Below are positions 9,018 to 13,310 of a stretch of DNA of 13,310 nt, in pieces. A program made the translations under genes and the position numbers. Source of the DNA: Knufia peltigerae (Eukaryota > Ascomycota > Eurotiomycetes > Chaetothyriales > Trichomeriaceae); assembly GCA_030247855.1 (NCBI GenBank), contig JAPDRN010000264.1, forward strand, positions 1 through 13,310, written 5' to 3'. The number at the start of each line of letters is the position of its first letter. The stretch's first letter is position 1. Below the pieces are notes generated by a model. The model saw only the letters and a program-made list of their open reading frames with translations. It was not told where the DNA came from and searched no databases.

Positions 9018-9546
9018 GGTTGATATGAGTGATGGTACAGAGAGGAGGTCTACGAGTACAAGATGAATGGGATGGAAGACCAAAGGAGATGAGAATATCA
9101 ATGGAGGGTACGGAGCTTTGGATGTCAAAGAATTACAATGTAAAAGGGATGGCGAGATGAAGCTCACTTTACTTTCCGTACGCAGTTTGAGGTTAATTAG
9201 TCGTTGACTCAGACCAGAGCGCAGCTTTCTCCAACGACCAAAAAAAAGTTGTCCCTGGAAACGGGCCTGATCGGGGCTGCTCCGACTCCAGGGCTCGCTA
9301 GGCGGGATGCCCGTCGGGGTACAACTGCTGTTAGCGAAATAGCACTAGGCTTTATGTACCTGTTTCTTCCGCACCAAGTAGGCATTATTCCTGTGGTCCG
9401 GTATGCGCAAGAACTGGGTACAGGGGGCTCCATACGTTTATACACAGCCATTTACATAATGCTGGTGGTACCACCAGGTACTTGTACCAGTCTCACATCG
9501 GGCCACCGCTTGTCACCACGTCCTCTTGCCCGGCCTTAATACATGC
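9018..9546. other. Intergenic: SNU66 3' region and aspartate aminotransferase promoter/leader
   Basis: About 530 bases hold no gene. The 120 bases next to the aminotransferase start are pyrimidine-rich on the minus strand and end in ATATCAACCATG, a good fungal initiation context. The reading frame stays open for 50 codons upstream of that ATG but has no other ATG (its end at 9167 is a GTG), so it is taken as leader. A perfect 16 bp palindrome lies near the SNU66 end and is listed separately. Confidence 0.6.
9462..9477. repeat. Perfect 16 bp palindrome CTGGTGGTACCACCAG
   Basis: The two 8 bp halves are exact reverse complements with no spacer. It lies 70-85 bp past the SNU66 stop and about 445 bp upstream of the aminotransferase start. 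It could be a dimeric protein-binding site or a chance palindrome. With no spacer it would form a poor RNA hairpin. No function is assigned. Confidence 0.85.
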
Positions 9547-11520
9547 TCAACCTAATCGGACTCCTGCCTGCTTGTTCTTCTTTCCCATTGCCCCCTGGGC
9601 ATTGTTCATACCCGTCGCCTGGCTACTGTCCAAGATACTGGCAGCTTCGCGTTTCTTCTCCTCCGCTACCTTCTTCATATGCTTCTCTGTCTTCAGCTTA
9701 CCACTGCCCTTGCCGTGGAATTGATGACTGAGGTGCTTGAACGCTTCTTTCTGATTCATCAGCCGACCATCATCATCCACATATTTGATCTGCACATCTG
9801 GCTTGTATTCGCGGTTGAAGGCAGCAGCAGCTTGGATGGAGCTTTGATGTTCTCGTTGGGTGTTCTGCCAACGTGCATGTTCTTCTCGTTCTTTGACGGA
9901 CATTCCAGTCAATTTTCCAGACTGTCGGTCGCGCTCACGCTGCATACGCGCTTTCTGTTCATTCTCATGCTCACGGAGACGTGCTTCAATTATGAACTTC
10001 TGGCGATCCTTGTACAGAGAATTCTTGTCATGGGCATCGCTCTCCTTGACCAGGCCGCGCTGTCGTAGAAGACTGAGAGCGGCTCCAAGACCCTGGTCGA
10101 GTGTCTTCTCTTCATCAAGACCGGAGTGAGAAATGTCTGGAGTATGGGTGGATTGTTCTCGTCGTAGCCTCTCGAGGAGTTCTTCTTCATTTTCCACACC
10201 AGCATATGCCTCGCCCATAGGTTGGTCTTCGTCCTCGTGTTGGCCAGCCGACTCCTCGGGTGACTCCTCCTTCTCGATTGACTTGACAAGTTTCGGCTCG
10301 AGCTGTTCGTCCTTCGGACGGGATGACAGGTTATCCAGAAATACAGTAGTGTCATCAAGTACCAGACCTCCGTCAGTTTCCCCTGATGCTTCGGCTTCGT
10401 TCTGCTCTTCTTCTTGGAGTTGTTTTATGATATCTTCAGGTTTCCGTTTCTGCTTCTTCAGCACTGCCGCCCTGCTTCTCGCGAGGGCATTCGCAAGATC
10501 GTCGTCATCATTAAAATTGTCCTCGACTTTCCGGGCCCGAGAAGCCGGTTGCGCAGAATCGACTTCCATGGCGTCGCCAGTTATACTGGCTTGCACAGGG
10601 AATATATCATCTTCGTCTACCGTCTTCTGGCGCTTCGAGGTCTTTTTACTCTTTTTGTGCTTCTTGATCTTGACTTCCATATAATCTGAGACGGGCTCAG
10701 GTTTTAAAATATCAAGGCTGATGGTATTTTTCAACACGTCCCCAATTTGCTGGCGTTTAGACTCGCGTTCATCCATAGCACCCTGAGCATCCAGCGTGAA
10801 TGCCTTCCGTTTCTTATCGTCATATTGCGATAGAAGACCCTTCTCGGAATCGTCGTTGACATCATATGCCTTCTTTTTCTTCAGCTCGAGCTTTTCTTTG
10901 ACCTTGTCGCGAGCTTTAATCTCCGCATTTTCAAGGATATCATCCTCGTCGCTTCCATCATCCTTGCCGATTTCGGTGTCTTTCAGCGTCAGAATTTGTT
11001 CGCCTAGGCCTTCATCAAAATCGCCAATCTCGTGTGCAACCTGGACGCCAGCGAGGTCCTTTGCAGAGTATTCAATGGCCGCCTCTCTTTCTCGTTCAGC
11101 CAGTTCCCGGGCCAAACGCTCTGCCCTTTCCCGCTCGATCTTTGCTTGACGTTTCTTCTGTCCCTTCAACCATGCTTTTGTATCGTCGATATCATCATCG
11201 ACTTCTCCAAGACCTCGACCCTCGAGCTTTTTAGCTCTGGCCTCGGCATCTCTTCTCTTCTGGATCTCTCGTTTCCGTTTCTCTCGGTCAAGGCGTTTCT
11301 GTTCTTCTTCCCGGACTTTGTTCCAATTCCCGAACCCAGCGGCTTCTCGAGTCTCGAGGGTAGAGGCAGGCTCTTGGTCGCTGTCGTCATCGTCGCTTGG
11401 AGAATGTTCCTTGAATGATGGTCCTTCAGATGCTGGTGGAGGCTGTCCACTTACGCTGAGTAATGGCAAACCCAGGCTCTTCCTGAGCTTGTTCATCTGC
11501 TCGATATCCGCAGCTGCCAT
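9547..11520 (-). CDS. SNU66: U4/U6.U5 tri-snRNP-associated protein, SNU66/SART1 family
   Basis: This is a nuclear splicing factor of the U4/U6.U5 tri-snRNP, encoded by one uninterrupted frame of 657 aa. The SART-1 family pattern runs the whole length. It opens with a HIND-like element at residues 5-21 (DIEQMNKLRKSLGLPLL), which in this family binds the ubiquitin-like protein Hub1, probably through R13. Next come acidic and then Lys/Arg/Glu-rich coiled-coil segments (about 30-160), the family block around ILTLKDTEI, a lysine-rich NLS-like patch near 290 (KIKKHKKSKK), a GLGAALSLLRQRGL block near 475-487, and the best conserved C-terminal part: YKPDVQIKYVDDDGR (about 570) and HLSHQFHGKGSGK (about 595-607). 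The start at 11520 is the first ATG in frame and places HIND at the N-terminus as expected. Human SART1 is about 800 aa; shorter fungal forms are normal. No introns or breaks are seen. Confidence 0.94.
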   Translation of the reverse strand: MAAADIEQMNKLRKSLGLPLLSVSGQPPPASEGPSFKEHSPSDDDDSDQEPASTLETREAAGFGNWNKVREEEQKRLDREKRKREIQKRRDAEARAKKLEGRGLGEVDDDIDDTKAWLKGQKKRQAKIERERAERLARELAEREREAAIEYSAKDLAGVQVAHEIGDFDEGLGEQILTLKDTEIGKDDGSDEDDILENAEIKARDKVKEKLELKKKKAYDVNDDSEKGLLSQYDDKKRKAFTLDAQGAMDERESKRQQIGDVLKNTISLDILKPEPVSDYMEVKIKKHKKSKKTSKRQKTVDEDDIFPVQASITGDAMEVDSAQPASRARKVEDNFNDDDDLANALARSRAAVLKKQKRKPEDIIKQLQEEEQNEAEASGETDGGLVLDDTTVFLDNLSSRPKDEQLEPKLVKSIEKEESPEESAGQHEDEDQPMGEAYAGVENEEELLERLRREQSTHTPDISHSGLDEEKTLDQGLGAALSLLRQRGLVKESDAHDKNSLYKDRQKFIIEARLREHENEQKARMQRERDRQSGKLTGMSVKEREEHARWQNTQREHQSSIQAAAAFNREYKPDVQIKYVDDDGRLMNQKEAFKHLSHQFHGKGSGKLKTEKHMKKVAEEKKREAASILDSSQATGMNNAQGAMGKKNKQAGVRLG

Positions 11521-12043
11521 GATGATAGTCGGCTGCAACGAAGATGCGAAATGTGGTGCACAAATGTTCTGCAAATCGAGGCAAACGAGAAATGAAGGCG
11601 CGGGCAAAATTATTACGGGACGTCTGTTTGACGTGAACCGCCACTTGTGGTTCACTCCAGGACTACGGAGGGGTGCAAAAGGCTATTAGCGCAGTGGCAC
11701 AGAAACCACTGGTAATTCAGGACTTTCGATGAAGGTGCAACATTCGTAAGTCCCAGCTATTCGTCTTATCCACGACTACAGGATTACTTTCTGAGAGAAT
11801 TAGGTAAAGGTTCAAGACGAAGCGCGGGGCAATACATGGAATAGATCGGTCTGACCGCCAGAAAGAGACACTCAAGGCCCGGTAACAGCATCCTGTTTTT
11901 TCTTCGTTTTACTGGAGATGCATAAGGCTAGGGTCGGATATTTAGTGAGAGACAGGCCCTTTTGGTCTCGGCTGGGAGGTCAGACAGTAAGCCCTCCTAC
12001 GAGCGGGCAAGCGAGTAGTTGCCCACTTTTGCTATGAGGCAGT
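11521..12043. other. Intergenic: NMT1 3' region and SNU66 promoter
   Basis: This spacer of about 520 bases lies between the NMT1 stop and the SNU66 start. I see no gene, tRNA or strong repeat. It must contain the 3' UTR and polyadenylation site of NMT1 and the promoter and leader of the SNU66 gene. I could not place an exact AATAAA or a TATA box with confidence. The SNU66 frame stays open back to 11655, but its upstream end is a GTG and it contains no ATG before 11520, so this extension is probably leader. Confidence 0.6.
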
Positions 12044-13240
12044 CTATGCCGCGACAGCTTCAAGGCGTCTCAAGCCGCCACTAGCTCTAATGGAGCACTG
12101 CAAGTCTGCCATGCGTTTCTGATCACCTGTTGGATCCGGACTCTCGCCCTGCAACCTCCAGCCCAAGAAGTCGTTGGTATAGTTGGGCGCGAAGCCCTTC
12201 TCCAACACACCGAGACGCTTGCCGTAAGCAGTGACCTTGTCCCAGTCACGACGGACATTCTTCAGATCCATGCTGAAGTATGGGAAGCTGCGCTCGTACA
12301 TCTTGCGATTCAAGGCCGTGTTCATGACCGGCTTGAAGTCGACGTACTCCTTCCACGCCGCCTCAGGGTCTCGGAGGACAAAATCGGTGGCTCGTTTGAC
12401 GGCACGCATGAAGGCACGGACTTTGTCGGGATGTTCGGCCAAAAAGGCCTCGTTGCCAATGTACAAGATGGTACAGAAGCAGCAGCATCCCAGCTCGGCG
12501 AGCTCGTCAATGCGGAGCATTTGGACATCGGACTTGGGCCGGCCCTGAGATTCGAGCCAATGTTCAAGCTCAACCATTTGGACGTTCTCGAGGCCGATGC
12601 CGGCGTCGATGGTGCCTTCGATAATGGCTTTGGAGACGTTCATGCCACAGCGGACAGCCGTGTAGTCGGATGGGGCCATGCCGTAATGGGAGGTCAGTTC
12701 GTCGATTTGGATCTTACCGAACTCGCCGACGTAGCCGATGCGTTTGCCCTTGAGGGTGCGGAAGTCGGGTGTGATGCCGCTTGACTTCAGATAGACAACC
12801 CCTGTGAAGGGTTCGTCGAGCAAGCTGCCGATTGATTGAACGGGGAAGCCACGAGCTTTAGCCTATTGCGTGTGAGTTTGACATGGTCGATAGACATTCA
12901 AAGAGAGCGGGGGAGCATACGGCGAGAGTGTGGATCATGGCTTTGAAGCCGAGATCAGCCTTCCCGGTGCCAATGATCTCTGTGACATCCTGGGCATGGT
13001 CAGCTCGTCGTGGATATTGGATGAGAGGGGAATGAAAAGCCGTACGCTGGGGTCATTGGGTTCAAGGAGAGCAACCTTGATGCCTTCGTCTGCGAAGTAG
13101 CCCTTGGCTTGAGCAAGGTAGAGAGGGGCGTGGTATGGCGTAGCGTGCCTGCGGGACTAAGTGTGAGTAAACACTGTTTTTGACCAAGGTAACAAACGTA
13201 AGTACCAATTGGTTAAGAAGACAATCTTGTCAGTCGACAT
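12044..13240 (-). CDS. NMT1: 4-amino-5-hydroxymethyl-2-methylpyrimidine phosphate (HMP-P) synthase, THI5/NMT1 family
   Basis: This enzyme makes the pyrimidine half of thiamine. In the family, one PLP and the protein's own active-site histidine are converted to HMP-P in an iron-dependent, single-turnover reaction. I assemble four exons: 13240-13206, 13148-13046, 12989-12921 and 12862-12044. The introns are 57, 56 and 58 nt, with donors GTACTT, GTACGG and GTATGC and AG acceptors. The frame closes exactly, giving 341 aa; family members are about 340 aa. The start MSTDKIVFLTNW is the usual N-terminus. Visible landmarks are H13 in WHATPYHAPLY, K62 and H66 in FKAMIHTLA (the PLP-binding lysine and sacrificial histidine, at the same numbers as in yeast Thi5), and the CCCFC iron-site motif at about 195-199. 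Nothing is missing or broken. Orthologues are repressed by thiamine through a TPP riboswitch in a leader intron; here most of the leader lies outside the window. Confidence 0.97.
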
Positions 13241-13266
13241 CTTGACGTGATTTCAAGGTCGAGAAT

Positions 13267-13310
13267 CTGTAAGAGTCAGCGATCCCCCTCCACAGAGGTG
13301 GATGTCGATG
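13267..13310 (-). promoter_or_regulatory. Possible 3' end of a 5'-leader intron of the NMT1 gene
   Basis: Reading the minus strand toward the start codon, GCTGAC is followed by CTTACAG ending at 13267, 26 nt before the ATG at 13240. This resembles a branch site and a 3' splice site, though they are only about 9 nt apart. Just upstream, 13309-13288 can fold into a hairpin: ATCC/GGAT outside, CCTC/GAGG inside, one A/G mismatch between them and a TGTG loop. In Neurospora NMT1 and Aspergillus thiA the TPP aptamer sits in a leader intron just upstream of such a branch site. The conserved aptamer core (CTGAGA and the CCTGATC region) is not in the visible bases, so a riboswitch is expected from the family but not seen. 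Confidence 0.35.

Noticed and set aside
9018..9167. 50-codon N-terminal extension of the aminotransferase
   Set aside because: The frame is open, but the only upstream start-like codon is a GTG. The ATG at 9017 has a good context and begins a typical mitochondrial presequence.
10133..10684. 183-codon Ser-rich plus-strand ORF
   Set aside because: It lies entirely antisense to the SNU66 coding region. The Ser-rich composition is the complement of the charged Glu/Lys-rich repeats in that protein.
11521..11655. 45-codon N-terminal extension of SNU66
   Set aside because: It begins at GTG, not ATG, and would push the HIND-like element away from the N-terminus where the family has it.
7514..13240. 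Functional gene cluster of thiamine, splicing and aminotransferase genes
   Set aside because: The genes share a strand but have ordinary separate promoters and unrelated pathways. The shared link to PLP (substrate of NMT1, cofactor of the aminotransferase) is not enough to argue for a cluster.

Overview
The window looks like nuclear DNA of a filamentous ascomycete (Pezizomycotina, probably Sordariomycetes, perhaps Hypocreales; the class is inferred from protein similarity as I remember it). The evidence is short 56-121 nt introns with GTRNGY donors and CTGAC-like branch sites, pyrimidine-rich leaders, and four proteins that read as fungal orthologues. I see no bacterial, viral, rRNA or tRNA signature. 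All four recognisable genes are on the minus strand, head to tail.

Layout from right to left, in the direction of transcription. (1) 13240-12044: thiamine pyrimidine (HMP-P) synthase of the THI5/NMT1 family, four exons, 341 aa, with the suicide-enzyme residues K62 and H66 intact. Its leader runs off the right edge, and the last bases hold what may be the 3' end of a 5'-leader intron of the kind that carries a TPP riboswitch in other fungi. (2) 11520-9547: intronless SNU66/SART1-type tri-snRNP splicing factor, 657 aa, with an N-terminal Hub1-binding-like element. (3) 9017-7514: mitochondrial aspartate aminotransferase, three exons, 428 aa. (4) 2734-2127: YPD1-type histidine phosphotransfer protein of the HOG stress relay, three exons, 139 aa, with a first coding exon of only 12 nt.

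The left 7.5 kb is gene-poor: only the 0.6 kb phosphotransfer gene is recognisable. The 4.8 kb between it and the aminotransferase, and the 2.1 kb to its left, hold no recognisable gene. They do hold short repeats, G-rich and CT tracts, and a conspicuous 9-mer (TACGGAGTA / TACTCCGTA) present in six exact copies, one of them inside a near-perfect 17 bp palindrome. A few anonymous ORFs, including one with a signal-peptide-like start, are flagged as leads only.

The four genes are housekeeping or regulatory functions without an evident shared pathway: vitamin B1 synthesis, splicing, amino-acid/redox metabolism and stress signalling. I found no convincing new multi-gene system. The best leads are the repeated 9-mer, the leader architectures of the YPD1 and NMT1 genes, and the gene-poor block itself.
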